A stretch of 64,000 bases of DNA from Anaerolineae bacterium UTCFX1 (GTDB lineage: Bacteria; Chloroflexota; Anaerolineae; Anaerolineales; Villigracilaceae). The notes beneath the pieces were generated by a model. That model saw only the letters and a program-made list of their open reading frames with translations, was not told the DNA's origin and made no database searches. Shown here one piece after another: positions 42,999-52,752 of this stretch (its first letter is position 1; every line of letters starts with the position of its first letter). The DNA lies in assembly GCA_002050275.1 (NCBI GenBank), contig MWTB01000010.1, positions 19,238-83,237 on the forward strand. Reading direction: 5' to 3'. The position numbers were made by a program, and so were the translations under genes.

Positions 42999-43712
42999 TC
43001 ACTTGGCTGCGTTATCCTCGGGCTTCTTTCCGTTTCGAACAGGATACGACGGATGCGCGAACAGTTCTGAAAGTTTCGTCATCCCCTCCGGGCTGGCGAT
43101 CGCGATAATTTCATCGAACGCCTGAAACGTACTATCGCCGCGCGGCAGGGTCATTTCACCGTTGCGGATGATCGCCGCGATCACGCAATGCTCGGATAAA
43201 TTCATATCTTTGAGCGGGATGTTGATGCCTTTTGCGCCTTGCGGCACTTTTTCCTCGATCACCGAATAATGCCCGCGGCGAATCTTGAAGATGGTCATCA
43301 TGTCGCCCAACGACATCTCTTCCTGAATAAGACGCGCCAACACATCGGCGGAATTGAGCGCGACATCTACTTTAAATTTCTCATTGAACAGCCAGGCATT
43401 CGATGGATTATTCACCCGCGCGATCGTGCGCGGCACATCGAACATGGTTTTAGAGACAAAACAAACAGCCAGGTTGACCGCGTCTTCGCTCGCCACCGCC
43501 GTAATCACATGCGCTTCGCGCGCCCCAGCCGCCTCTAACGCGCTTGGATCGCTGATATTGCCCTCGTAAATGATCTCTGTAGGAAGTTCTTGATGCAAAT
43601 GAGCGAGCAATTCGGTGCGATGTTCAATCAACCGCACTTTATGATTATGGTTAATGAGCAGGCTCGCCAGACGCGCGCCCGTGCGCCCTCCGCCAGCAAT
43701 TAGTACAAACAT
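42999..43712 (-). CDS. TrkA-type potassium channel/transport regulator, second copy
   Basis: The product is 237 residues. RCK N domain with nucleotide-binding FVLIAGGGRTGARLASLLI and the acidic end of strand 2, followed by the TrkA_C domain (HYSVIEEKVPQGAKGINIPLKDMN to GDSTFQAFDEIIAIASPEG). Such proteins gate K+ channels or transporters in response to NAD(H), ATP or c-di-AMP. It follows the other TrkA gene by one base. No TrkH/KtrB pore gene is in the window; the KimA-like permease is upstream. Confidence 0.9.
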   Translation of the reverse strand: MFVLIAGGGRTGARLASLLINHNHKVRLIEHRTELLAHLHQELPTEIIYEGNISDPSALEAAGAREAHVITAVASEDAVNLAVCFVSKTMFDVPRTIARVNNPSNAWLFNEKFKVDVALNSADVLARLIQEEMSLGDMMTIFKIRRGHYSVIEEKVPQGAKGINIPLKDMNLSEHCVIAAIIRNGEMTLPRGDSTFQAFDEIIAIASPEGMTKLSELFAHPSYPVRNGKKPEDNAAK

Positions 43713-43713
43713 A

Positions 43714-44373
43714 TCATCCAGCCTTTCCGGAAAGCCGTAGAGTTAATGCGCTAATTCCTTCAAGCGTCGAGCTAACCGTCAGCAGATCGCCGGTCCGCAA
43801 CGTATCTTTCCCGTCAGGCAACGAGGCGCGCCCGGCTCGAGTCAGCGCTACAGGCGCACATTGCCGAGCTGCGCCCAAAATATCGTCCAACGTTTTACCA
43901 TTCCATAATTCAGGGATGGTAAATTCATAAATTTCCACTTCGCCGTTACCGGCGGAATAGACCACATGCTGCAACGGGTTCAACAGCAATTCTTCCACGC
44001 GCCGCGCTCCCCAATGCGTCGAGCCGACCGTCTGTAAGCCAAACGCCTCGATCACCGGGCGCAGGTTAGGATCGTAATTTCGCGCTACAACATTCGGCAC
44101 GTTATAAAAAGTGCGCGCCAAATACGCTACGACAGCGTTCAGCGCATCCAAGTTCGTCACGGCAGCCAATCCATCCGCCTCTTGAATTCCAGCGCGCTCT
44201 AGAACATTCTCCGCCAACCCTTCGCCTTCCAGCGTGCGTCCGCGAAAATCGGCATGGAGGCGGTAGAACGCTTCTCGTCGGCTGTCCACCACCACAACTT
44301 GATGTCCGCTTTTGAACAGACGATAACTTAATTCTGCGCCTACGCGCCCGCAACCCACGACAATAAAATTCAT
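43714..44373 (-). CDS. TrkA-type potassium transport regulator, first copy
   Basis: The product is 219 residues. NFIVVGCGRVGAELSYRLFKSGHQVVVVDSRREAFYRL is the Rossmann RCK_N start, and the C-terminal VALTRAGRASLPDGKDTLRTGDLLTVSSTLEG the RCK_C end. It differs clearly from its neighbour, so the pair may form a hetero-oligomer. GAAAGGA precedes the ATG. It lies 43 bases after the KimA-like permease on the same strand. Confidence 0.9.
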   Translation of the reverse strand: MNFIVVGCGRVGAELSYRLFKSGHQVVVVDSRREAFYRLHADFRGRTLEGEGLAENVLERAGIQEADGLAAVTNLDALNAVVAYLARTFYNVPNVVARNYDPNLRPVIEAFGLQTVGSTHWGARRVEELLLNPLQHVVYSAGNGEVEIYEFTIPELWNGKTLDDILGAARQCAPVALTRAGRASLPDGKDTLRTGDLLTVSSTLEGISALTLRLSGKAG

Positions 44374-44416
44374 TTACATTTTTCCTTTCGTCGCCGTTCT
44401 TCCATAAAAGGATTTC

Positions 44417-46366
44417 TTATAGGATCTGATAGGGAACTTCAGTAATAACTACACCCGGGGTCTCAAGCAGCTCGCGCCGCAACAATTCAGCGGTTTGCAT
44501 ATGAAGCGCGTTATGGGCTTTATGGCTCGGCACAAAATGAGGCACAACGATCGTGATCGTTTCGCTGGATTGCCGATTCGCTAGAATTTCCTGAATGTAT
44601 TTTAGCAACGGTTCGAGGAAGAGCCGGTAGGGCGAATCAACGACGACGAGACGCGTACCGCGCCCCCATTTCGCCCACTTTTGCTGCACTCTCTCGGTAT
44701 CTTCCGGCTCTGTAGAGATGTGTACCGCCGTCACATCGTCTGACAGCAAACGCGCATAGCGTAACGCCGCCAGCGTGCCTTGATGCACGCCGCTGATCGG
44801 CACGATCACGCGATGACGCATGTTATACGGCGGCGGTTCGCCGTATTTCTCAAGCGAGAGACTCTCGGCAACGCTGGAATAATGGCGGTGGATTCCAAAA
44901 AATACAAAGACTAGGAAAGGCATGAGTAAAAGCACGATCCACGCGCCTTCTCGAAATTTCGTGACGGCAAAGACCAGCACAACGATCGCAGTCGCCAACG
45001 CGCCCAAGCCGTTGACGAACATCTTAATCTTCCACTTGGGGTCGTAACGCAAAGGAACGCCGTGGGATGGAATCTCTTCGCCCGGTTTGAGCCGCCCGCA
45101 TCGAATCCAACGGATGGTCATCCCAGCTTGCGAAAGCGTGAACGCGAGATATACGCCGATGGCATACAACGGGATTAACGCGGTTGTTTGAGCGCCGAAT
45201 ATAACGATAAGAATTGCCGCCATCCCCGCCAGCGCCAAAATGCCGTTCGAAAACGCCAGGCGGCTGCCGCGAAACGCCAGTTGTCTGGGTAGAAACGTAT
45301 CGCTTGCCACAAGCGCAGCCAAACGCGGAAACCCCGCATAAGACGTATTCGCAGCCATGATTAGAATTAACGTAGTGGCTCCCAACAGGACTAAATAGAA
45401 CGGACTGCCCGCCCCATAGAGTACACGCCCGATCTGTGAAAAGCCTGTCTCAAAATGCGACGGCAAAACATGCGTTTGACGCGCCAGAAAGGTAAGCCCA
45501 AACAGGTTAAACCCTAAAACGGCGCTCATCCAAATCAACGTCGTCCCGGCGTTGCGGCTGCGCGGTTCCTTAAATGCCATAATGCCGTTGCTGATGGCTT
45601 CCACGCCTGTCAATGCGGTACAGCCGCCTGAAAAAGCGCGTAAAATGAGAAAGAGACTCAATGCTTGCAGCGTTTCTCCGGTGTGCGCTATCGCCACGCT
45701 TTCCGGCGGGACCGTCCCCAACGCGCCGGTAAAATATCGGAAGAATCCCACGCAGATGGTCACCAACGTCATGCCAAGAAAAAAGTAGGTCGGGATGGCG
45801 AACGCGCGTCCGGCTTCTTTAACGCCCCGCAAATTGACCAATGTCATAAAAGCGACGAGCGCCAAGGCAATTGGCACGCGCCAGGAGTAAAGTTCGGGAA
45901 ACGCTGAAGTGATCTGCGCCACGCCCGAGGAAATGGAAACCGCCACCGTCAGGATATAATCTACCAGCAACGACGCGACCGCGATCAACGCCGGCGTCTC
46001 TCCCAAGTTATCGCGAGAGACGATATATGAACCGCCTCCGCTCGGGTACGCATGAATAGTTTGTTCGTACGAAAACGTGAGGATCGCCAACAGCGCAATG
46101 ATCACAAACGCGATAGGCAAAGACAAGGATAACGCCCCCGTCCCGGCAATGATAAGCACAATAAGGATTTCATCAATCGCATACGCGCTGGAAGATAACG
46201 CATCTGAAGCAAAGATCGCCAACCCGGTCACTTTGCCAATCGTTTGATTCGCCTCATCGGCTGTGGGCAACGGACGCCCAAGGACATAATCGCTGATGCT
46301 CGACGCGGGATTTTCCGCCGTTCGGCGAATTACTTCAACGGCTTGCTCATCTTCTGGATTCATCAT
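44417..46366 (-). CDS. KimA-like APC-superfamily potassium permease
   Basis: The product is 649 or 650 residues (adjacent ATGs at 46366 and 46363). About twelve membrane helices: ASDALSSSAYAIDEILIVL, EQTIHAYPSGGGSYIVSRDNLG, LLVDYILTVAVSISSGVAQITSAFP, ALTGVEAISNGIMAFKEPRSRNAGTTLIWM. The C-terminal 150 residues form a UspA-like cytoplasmic domain (RHRVIVPISGVHQGTLAALRYARLLSDDVTAVHIS). This matches the KimA (YdaO) high-affinity K+ importer family, in which c-di-AMP inhibits; other APC substrates cannot be excluded. Two TrkA genes follow. Confidence 0.85.
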   Translation of the reverse strand: MMNPEDEQAVEVIRRTAENPASSISDYVLGRPLPTADEANQTIGKVTGLAIFASDALSSSAYAIDEILIVLIIAGTGALSLSLPIAFVIIALLAILTFSYEQTIHAYPSGGGSYIVSRDNLGETPALIAVASLLVDYILTVAVSISSGVAQITSAFPELYSWRVPIALALVAFMTLVNLRGVKEAGRAFAIPTYFFLGMTLVTICVGFFRYFTGALGTVPPESVAIAHTGETLQALSLFLILRAFSGGCTALTGVEAISNGIMAFKEPRSRNAGTTLIWMSAVLGFNLFGLTFLARQTHVLPSHFETGFSQIGRVLYGAGSPFYLVLLGATTLILIMAANTSYAGFPRLAALVASDTFLPRQLAFRGSRLAFSNGILALAGMAAILIVIFGAQTTALIPLYAIGVYLAFTLSQAGMTIRWIRCGRLKPGEEIPSHGVPLRYDPKWKIKMFVNGLGALATAIVVLVFAVTKFREGAWIVLLLMPFLVFVFFGIHRHYSSVAESLSLEKYGEPPPYNMRHRVIVPISGVHQGTLAALRYARLLSDDVTAVHISTEPEDTERVQQKWAKWGRGTRLVVVDSPYRLFLEPLLKYIQEILANRQSSETITIVVPHFVPSHKAHNALHMQTAELLRRELLETPGVVITEVPYQIL

Positions 46367-46420
46367 AGGAAAATAGCCATTCTTCAATTAACATAAGAGA
46401 GGGGATTATACGCCTCTTCG

Positions 46421-49400
46421 CTAATTCGGTGTTTTTTGTTGCACGAGGGGAATCTGTATAAAGAAAATACTGCCTTTTCCTAAAACGCTCTCCACCCATA
46501 CTTTGCCGCCGTGTTGTTCCGCAATAGATTTGACGATCGCCAAACCCAGCCCTGTGCCGCGCTGCAACAGCGCGTCGCGATTTGTGCCGCGGTAAAATTT
46601 CTCAAACAAGCGCGCCTGATCGCTCTCCGAGATTCCTATGCCGCTATCCTGCACAGCAAAGATCAACGCATTCGAAGGGCTTTGCACATGGACGGTCACC
46701 GCGCCGCTTTCAGGAGTATATTTGATCGCATTTTCGATCAGGTTATACAACGCTTGATATAACAGCGCCGGGTCGGCTTCTACGGCGTGGGGCAAATCGC
46801 GCGGCAATTCGACGCCGAGCGAAATCTGTTTGCCTTTCGCCTGCGTCTGGAGTTCACTCACCGCGCGCTCAAGAATATCCAACACAGGCACGCTTTCGAC
46901 TTGTAAGCCCACCCCGAATTCAATGCGCCCGAGGTCAAGCAAGTTATTGACAAGTTTCGTCATATTGTCCACGCCTTGCACGATCATTCCGGCGTAGTTC
47001 TTCTGCTGATCGTTAAGTGCGCCAGCCATTTCCAACATGGTGGCGTAACCGCGCATCAACGTCAAGGGCGAACGTAGATCGTGGCTCACCGTCGCAACGA
47101 AGTCCGATTTCAACGTGTCAATCTCTTTCAGTTGAGTCACATCGCGCAAAATACATACGCGCCCAACCATCTCGCCCTCGGCGATCATCGGAGACGCCAT
47201 AGCCAGATAGGTTTTCCCGTCCGGCATATTCACTTCCGTAGAATAGCGCTCGCTGGAAGACGCTTGAAACAGTTCGGTCAACGACTTGATACGGATCGTT
47301 TTCTCAGCCGCGGGTTTTTCGCCGTCACGAATCGCGACTCCAAACGCAAGGCTTGCGGCTGGGTTCGCTAAAATCAAGCGATTCATTCCATCCGTAACAA
47401 GCACCGGGTCGGGCGTGGAATTGAGGATGGCTTCCAGTTGGCGGCGGCTTACTTCCACCGTCATAAAGAGGCGAATATTGGCGATCGCTAGAGTCGCCTG
47501 GCTTGCAATCGTGTTTACAAATTTAAGTTCCGAGTCGACAAAGGTGTGCCGTTGCGCATACGCCGCCCACAACGAGCCGTAATACAAGCCCTCGTGCCGC
47601 AATGCCAGGGCGATCAACGACTCAGGTCGAGACTGATTGTCTTCAAAGAGCAAGTTGCGATTGCCGGCTAAGACCGCCATCACAACGCGATCTTGCGTTT
47701 CGGTAAGCGCGAGAATCTGCGGATTTAAATAGCTGTACGCATCGGAAGCGAATCCACTGGCAAAGCGGAGCGGCGTTTCCATCGGAAACGCGCCGCGCGT
47801 TAAAACAATATGCGCCGAACTTGCGCCGCCGGCTACGATCGCATCGAGCGCCGGACGCAGCGCGTCCTCTAACGTGAGACTCGACGCTACGCCTCGGCTG
47901 ACGGTCAGCAGCCGATTGAGGTCTTCCATGCGGTCTTGCAGGCTGAGCCGCATTTGTTCAAACGCGGCGCGCAGATCGCCCAGTTCATCCGCGCTATGCG
48001 CCACAAGCGGACGGTCTAACTTGCCCGTAGAAATATATTTGGCTTCCACCGCAAGGTTTTGTAAAGAAGCGGTCACTGCGCGCAGATTCAGCCTCAACGC
48101 CGCCAGCGCGATCGCGCCGAGTAAAAGGATGAGGATGGCGATCGGCAGCGCGATCTCGATCGCTGTCCGTTGCGCCTGTTCGGCGGGAACCGTCAACGCC
48201 ACCGCCCAAGGCAGCCCTTCCACCGGCTGGAAATAAGTTAGTTGCCGGGTCCCGCGCGCGGTTTTTTCGTCGAAAAACACGGGCGCGTCGCTTCGTTGAC
48301 CGACGTACGTTGTAAAGATCAGATCCGCTTGCGGATGGTACAGAATCATCCCTTGTTCATCCAACAGAATCCCGGCTCCGTTCATCGTTTGCAAACTGTT
48401 CAAGTTTTCGATGAGGGGGCGCAAATATGGATTGGAATTAAAGTCGGCTCGCGCAATCAGCGCGCGCGAAACGGTTGGAATCGCGGCGAGGAACGATACG
48501 CGCGCCGTCTCGCCCGAATCGCCCGGCGGAATCGCATAGAGTTGATTAGGCACTTCAAAGATCGTTCGTAATCCCGCGCGTTCAGGCGCAGTCAATTGAA
48601 ACGTTCCCTGCGGCGGGTACGCGGCAATCAACGAACCGTTATTTGCATCCACAACGGCAAGTTGAGAAAAAAACGGGATCGAGCGAATCTGTTCGCCGAG
48701 AAGCGCAGACCACTCCGCGTCGGGCGGCTGCGCCAAACGCGCATTGTTTGCGATACGCGCAGACAGGCTTTGCCCAGCCTCAACGAAATAGGGAACGCTT
48801 TGCGCGCTTACTTGCGCGGCGCCAGCCAGCCGGCTGTGCAATAACTTTCGCGCGGCAGCGGAAGCCACAAGCCAGCTGCCTACCAATAAAAGCGCCAGCA
48901 TGATCGAAACGATCGTCGCCGCACCGGATACGAAACGCGTCTCAATGCTTCGCTCGGCTGGCGAAGGGCGCAAAATGCCCGCGTCGCCCCATGCGCGCGG
49001 GAAGATCATAACGAGTATTTGCGCGACAAGCCCAGCCAGAAGCATTTCAACGCCGAACGCAAAAACCGCCGAGCCGCTATTGCTAAAGGCATAATCGAGC
49101 CGCTCAGCGACGGAAGCCGCCGACGAGGCGGCAAAAAACGCGGCGAGCATAAAAAACACGCCGTGCAACAACGATAACAGGATCACATTGAGCAGCGGCT
49201 GCCGTAACAGTCGAAAGAACGGCGTGCGATAATTCTGGCGAATTGAAACCGCAAAAAGCGCTCCGAGGACTCCAAATTCAAGAATGGAAAAAATGCTGTG
49301 CGTATCCCACGCGCCGCGTAAAAATCCGACGACGATTCCCGCCACTGCGCCAGCATACGGACCAAGCAAGCCGCCAGCCAGCGTCCATGGCAAGGCGGAA

Positions 49401-49684
49401 AATAACATCATCGTCGTACGCGGCGTTTCGGCGGGTATGCCCGGCGCAGATAGCGACGCGCGCGCCTGAAACTCCAACCCTAAAAATAACGTTGCGAATG
49501 GCGCAAGAACAAGCAACGCAAAAAAGAACCGTCTCGACCGCGCGTTCCACTTCGGATGATAACCGCGCCCATTTAATAATACATAAGCGAGGAGACCGCC
49601 CAATCCGATCCACGTCAGCCAACCCGCCAATGAAACGGTTTCAAAGTACGCCGGTTGATTCAGCAACGTTGCGACGAACTGCAT
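46421..49684 (-). CDS. large multi-domain sensor histidine kinase
   Basis: The product is 1,087 residues. Order: about seven N-terminal membrane helices (to ~230), another helix, an extracellular Cache-like sensor (~285-515), a helix, HAMP (~545), GAF (~610-750), PAS (~760-850), HisKA with the phospho-acceptor His in VATVSHDLRSPLTLMRGY, and HATPase_c with YNLIENAIKYTPE, DSGIGISESD and GTGLGLAIVKSI. It senses an external signal and phosphorylates a response regulator, but no regulator gene is in the window. TATAAT (49691-49696) ends six bases before the ATG. Confidence 0.92.
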   Translation of the reverse strand: MQFVATLLNQPAYFETVSLAGWLTWIGLGGLLAYVLLNGRGYHPKWNARSRRFFFALLVLAPFATLFLGLEFQARASLSAPGIPAETPRTTMMLFSALPWTLAGGLLGPYAGAVAGIVVGFLRGAWDTHSIFSILEFGVLGALFAVSIRQNYRTPFFRLLRQPLLNVILLSLLHGVFFMLAAFFAASSAASVAERLDYAFSNSGSAVFAFGVEMLLAGLVAQILVMIFPRAWGDAGILRPSPAERSIETRFVSGAATIVSIMLALLLVGSWLVASAAARKLLHSRLAGAAQVSAQSVPYFVEAGQSLSARIANNARLAQPPDAEWSALLGEQIRSIPFFSQLAVVDANNGSLIAAYPPQGTFQLTAPERAGLRTIFEVPNQLYAIPPGDSGETARVSFLAAIPTVSRALIARADFNSNPYLRPLIENLNSLQTMNGAGILLDEQGMILYHPQADLIFTTYVGQRSDAPVFFDEKTARGTRQLTYFQPVEGLPWAVALTVPAEQAQRTAIEIALPIAILILLLGAIALAALRLNLRAVTASLQNLAVEAKYISTGKLDRPLVAHSADELGDLRAAFEQMRLSLQDRMEDLNRLLTVSRGVASSLTLEDALRPALDAIVAGGASSAHIVLTRGAFPMETPLRFASGFASDAYSYLNPQILALTETQDRVVMAVLAGNRNLLFEDNQSRPESLIALALRHEGLYYGSLWAAYAQRHTFVDSELKFVNTIASQATLAIANIRLFMTVEVSRRQLEAILNSTPDPVLVTDGMNRLILANPAASLAFGVAIRDGEKPAAEKTIRIKSLTELFQASSSERYSTEVNMPDGKTYLAMASPMIAEGEMVGRVCILRDVTQLKEIDTLKSDFVATVSHDLRSPLTLMRGYATMLEMAGALNDQQKNYAGMIVQGVDNMTKLVNNLLDLGRIEFGVGLQVESVPVLDILERAVSELQTQAKGKQISLGVELPRDLPHAVEADPALLYQALYNLIENAIKYTPESGAVTVHVQSPSNALIFAVQDSGIGISESDQARLFEKFYRGTNRDALLQRGTGLGLAIVKSIAEQHGGKVWVESVLGKGSIFFIQIPLVQQKTPN

Positions 49685-49801
49685 AAACGAATTATAGCCT
49701 CGATTACATCCAGTTAGACGTTCCTTCTACTGCCTAACCAGTTTTTTAAAACGCGAAGAGCATAGAGACTTCGTTCGACTTGAGCGGATCGCGCTCATTC
49801 T

Positions 49802-50842
49802 TTATACGTCAACGTCAATGGAAGTTGACGTTTCCAAACCATGTTGCGCAGCGAGTTCATCGAGCAACGCTTCTACTTCGTCAATGAAATGATCCAATCC
49901 GCTCACGCGTTCTTCAATGCCTATCGCGTCCAGCCCCAGCCGTTTGCAAACCGAACGCCACGCGTTCAAGTCAGACTCGGGTAAAACTTGCGCGGCAAAC
50001 GTCCATGTTCGCAAAAGGGGCCATAACGCGCTTACGGGTCTTTCGCTCCCCACCATTGTCGTAAGCGCCTTTTCGTAATAATTCATGCGTGTCGGATGGA
50101 TGCGCGCATTAACGCGCGAATTCTGCGCCGCCGCTTCAAATGCGGACCTCCAGCCTGGCAACCACGCCTCCAACTCAGACGCTTCCAGTGTGGACGCGCC
50201 CAACAGCCCAATGAGCGCCGCGTTCATACCGGGACGTTGAGCAATCTCCGCTCTAGCCGCGAACTCCGCCATAACGCGCCGCTCCGCTAACGGCGGACCC
50301 GACAACTCCGCTACCGCATTAACCGCATGTTGCAATGACTTCATATATTGCAAAACGACGCTTGGCTCGACGCTATCCGCAATATCTAATAATTCATGCC
50401 AAATAGCGCGCGCCTTCTTCAATAGAATCCTCGAACGCTGCAACGATGGCGCGGGCGCGTTGAACTCGAATCCCGCTCGCAAGCCCGCTTGCACAAAATC
50501 GAAGAGTTTTTCGCGATCGTACAACAACATCGGAGCGTACATTTCCCAACCCAACCATGGATCGAGCCGCAAATCGCGCGGACGCTTAAACTCCGCCTTG
50601 GCGCGGTGACTGATGTCTATGTGGAAATCGGGGGTTAGCTTCACAAACTCGCGGCTGCGCAACGGCTTGGCAGCGTGAACGAAGACCAGATCAATATCTG
50701 CCGCGCCGCCGAACAGGGGATCTGTTTCCTTCGAGACGAGCGAACCCGTCAGATACGCGACGATAATATCGCGGTCGTTAAAGGCGCGCTCTTGCGCGGT
50801 CTCTTTGGCAATCCGGATGAGGGTCTCACGCGTAACTCGCAT
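49802..50842 (-). CDS. nucleotidyltransferase-fold protein of unknown substrate
   Basis: The product is 346 residues. VAYLTGSLVSKETDPLFGGAADIDLVFVH has the GS...D-x-D catalytic pattern of the DNA polymerase-beta-like NTase fold, with a third carboxylate probable in FHIDISHR. A long helical C-terminal part (~200 residues) follows, as in aminoglycoside-type or other small-molecule nucleotidyltransferases. The substrate is unknown. It begins 10 bases after the dNK stop, and TAAAAT ends seven bases before its ATG. Confidence 0.75.
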   Translation of the reverse strand: MRVTRETLIRIAKETAQERAFNDRDIIVAYLTGSLVSKETDPLFGGAADIDLVFVHAAKPLRSREFVKLTPDFHIDISHRAKAEFKRPRDLRLDPWLGWEMYAPMLLYDREKLFDFVQAGLRAGFEFNAPAPSLQRSRILLKKARAIWHELLDIADSVEPSVVLQYMKSLQHAVNAVAELSGPPLAERRVMAEFAARAEIAQRPGMNAALIGLLGASTLEASELEAWLPGWRSAFEAAAQNSRVNARIHPTRMNYYEKALTTMVGSERPVSALWPLLRTWTFAAQVLPESDLNAWRSVCKRLGLDAIGIEERVSGLDHFIDEVEALLDELAAQHGLETSTSIDVDV

Positions 50843-50852
50843 AGTTCTTATT

Positions 50853-51497
50853 TTATCCTCGAAAAGGCGCCGGTAGCGTTTGTTGAAACGGCGGCAGGCT
50901 GAGGCTCTGTCGGATACGCTCTTCCACTTGCTTTAAATGCTCAGGGGTCTGCACAACGTTCAAATCGTTCGTGTCAATCGTCAAGACGGGAATCTGCCCA
51001 AACGGTTTGGAGAAGAATTCGTCGTAGGCGGAGTTTAATTCGTAGATATAGGCGCGTTCCATTTCCCGCTCATAAGGACGGTCGCGCAGGGCGATGCGCT
51101 GCATAAGGATATCGGTCGAGGCTTGTAGGTACACCAACAAGTCGGGCTTGAGCGCTTTTTCGGCAAGCGCTTCATGGACTTTGTAATACATTTCAAGTTC
51201 GTCGCCTTTAAGGTTGATGCGCGCAAAGAGCGCGTCTTTCTCAAAAGTATAATCGGCGATCACGTTCTTTTCCGTCAAAGCGGCGCTCAGCGCGATACGG
51301 CGCTGTTGATGATAGCGGCTTAGTAGAAAAAAAACCTGCGTTTGAAACGCATAGCGTTCACGGTCGGCGTAAAAATCGGACAGGAACGGGTTTTCTTCAA
51401 AGACTTCAAGGAAGATCTCCGCGTCGAACGCGGGCTGCAACAGGCGGGCGAGAGTCGTCTTACCAACTCCGATGACCCCTTCGATGGCGACGTACAT
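50853..51497 (-). CDS. deoxynucleoside kinase
   Basis: The product is 214 residues, with GGGAG upstream of the ATG. P-loop YVAIEGVIGVGKTTLARLL, then EVFEENPFLSDFYAD (substrate Glu), YTFEKDALFARINLKGDELEMY and the Arg-rich LID in RIALRDRPYEREMER. This is the dNK (dGK/dAK, thymidine kinase 2-like) family, which phosphorylates deoxynucleosides for salvage. Base preference cannot be read by eye. It is 73 bases after nhaA and may be co-transcribed with it. Confidence 0.9.
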   Translation of the reverse strand: MYVAIEGVIGVGKTTLARLLQPAFDAEIFLEVFEENPFLSDFYADRERYAFQTQVFFLLSRYHQQRRIALSAALTEKNVIADYTFEKDALFARINLKGDELEMYYKVHEALAEKALKPDLLVYLQASTDILMQRIALRDRPYEREMERAYIYELNSAYDEFFSKPFGQIPVLTIDTNDLNVVQTPEHLKQVEERIRQSLSLPPFQQTLPAPFRG

Positions 51498-51570
51498 GCG
51501 AGGCTCCCAATATAAGGTAACGCAAGCATACCATAGAAAAAGGCGAAGCCGTTAACGCGCGCCGTTCGTA

Positions 51571-52752
51571 TTAAATATCGACAAGCGTACGCTTGGACGC
51601 CGGGCGAATTCCTGCAAGGATAACGTACCCGACTGTTCCAGAAAGAAGCGAAGTTAACAAGATGGCGATCTTGGCGCTCTGTACGATCTGCGAATCAACG
51701 AATGCTAACAGCGTGATAAAGATTGACATGGTGAATCCGATGCCGCCGAGGAAGCCCGCGCCGATAATATGCCTCCACGATACGCCCGCCGGCAAACGCG
51801 ACCATCCCAGCCGAATCGCCAGCAGGCTGAGGGCGGTAATCCCCAGCGGTTTGCCGAGGAATAACCCGACGAAGATGCCGAGGCTGTTCGTCGTTTGTAA
51901 TCCGGCGATCCACCCTGCGGCAAGCGGAATGCTTGTGTTTGCCAGCGCGAACAATGGAACGATGAAAAAAGACACCGGTTTATGCAAGCTATGCTGCACC
52001 GTATACGACAACGCATTCTTATCACCGTTTCCATAGGGCAGCGTAAACGCCAAGAGAACCCCCGCTACAGTGGCATGCACGCCCGATTGCAGCATGAAAT
52101 ACCACATGAACGCGCCGGGAATCAGGTAAAACGACAACCTACGAACTTTGAAACGATTGAACGCCAGCAACGCGCCAAACACGCCAAACGCCAACGTTAG
52201 ATTTAGAATCGAAAGGTCGTTCGTATAAAACAAAGCAATGACGACGATCGCCCCTAGATCGTCCGTAATGGCGAGCGCAGCCAGAAAGACTTTCAACGCG
52301 GACGGGATTCTACGCCCTAACAGCGCTAAAACGCCCAGCGCAAAAGCAATATCGGTCGCCATGGGAATCCCCATCCCGCTTTGGAACTGCGTGCCGCGGT
52401 TCAAAAGGAAGTGAAATGATGCGGGGATCGCCATTCCGCCTACCGCCGCCAACAACGGAAGCGACGCATTCTTCAAGTTCGATAACTCTCCGCTGTAAAG
52501 CTCTCTTTTAATCTCCAAGCCGATCAATAAAAAGAAGATCGCCATCAAGCCGTCGTTAATCCATGTTTCCACGCTGTGCTTCAATAAAATTCCGTTCACA
52601 TCGAACCCGATTGAGCGACGCCAAAGGGCAATGTACTCCGCGCCAAAAACAGAGTTCGCGACGATCATGGAAAGCGTTGTGCATAGGATCAGGATCACGC
52701 CCGATGCCTGCTCGCTTTCAAAAAATTCTTTAAATAGTCTGCTCAGCCGCAC
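51571..52752 (-). CDS. nhaA: Na+/H+ antiporter NhaA
   Basis: The product is 393 residues with about eleven or twelve helices. The start is GTG at 52752 (GAGG upstream), inside the 3' end of the gpgS gene. NDGLMAIFFLLIGLEIKRELYSGEL, GMGIPMATDIAFALGVLALLG and the ion-binding Asp pair in LAALAITDDLGAIVVIALFY are intact. GGIGFTMSIFITLLAF closes the core. It exports Na+ in exchange for protons. The 23-base overlap links it to solute synthesis. Confidence 0.95.
   Translation of the reverse strand: MRLSRLFKEFFESEQASGVILILCTTLSMIVANSVFGAEYIALWRRSIGFDVNGILLKHSVETWINDGLMAIFFLLIGLEIKRELYSGELSNLKNASLPLLAAVGGMAIPASFHFLLNRGTQFQSGMGIPMATDIAFALGVLALLGRRIPSALKVFLAALAITDDLGAIVVIALFYTNDLSILNLTLAFGVFGALLAFNRFKVRRLSFYLIPGAFMWYFMLQSGVHATVAGVLLAFTLPYGNGDKNALSYTVQHSLHKPVSFFIVPLFALANTSIPLAAGWIAGLQTTNSLGIFVGLFLGKPLGITALSLLAIRLGWSRLPAGVSWRHIIGAGFLGGIGFTMSIFITLLAFVDSQIVQSAKIAILLTSLLSGTVGYVILAGIRPASKRTLVDI

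Noticed and set aside
46388..46420. c-di-AMP (ydaO) riboswitch before the KimA-like gene
   Set aside because: Only 54 bases separate this gene's ATG from the histidine-kinase stop, too few for the aptamer.
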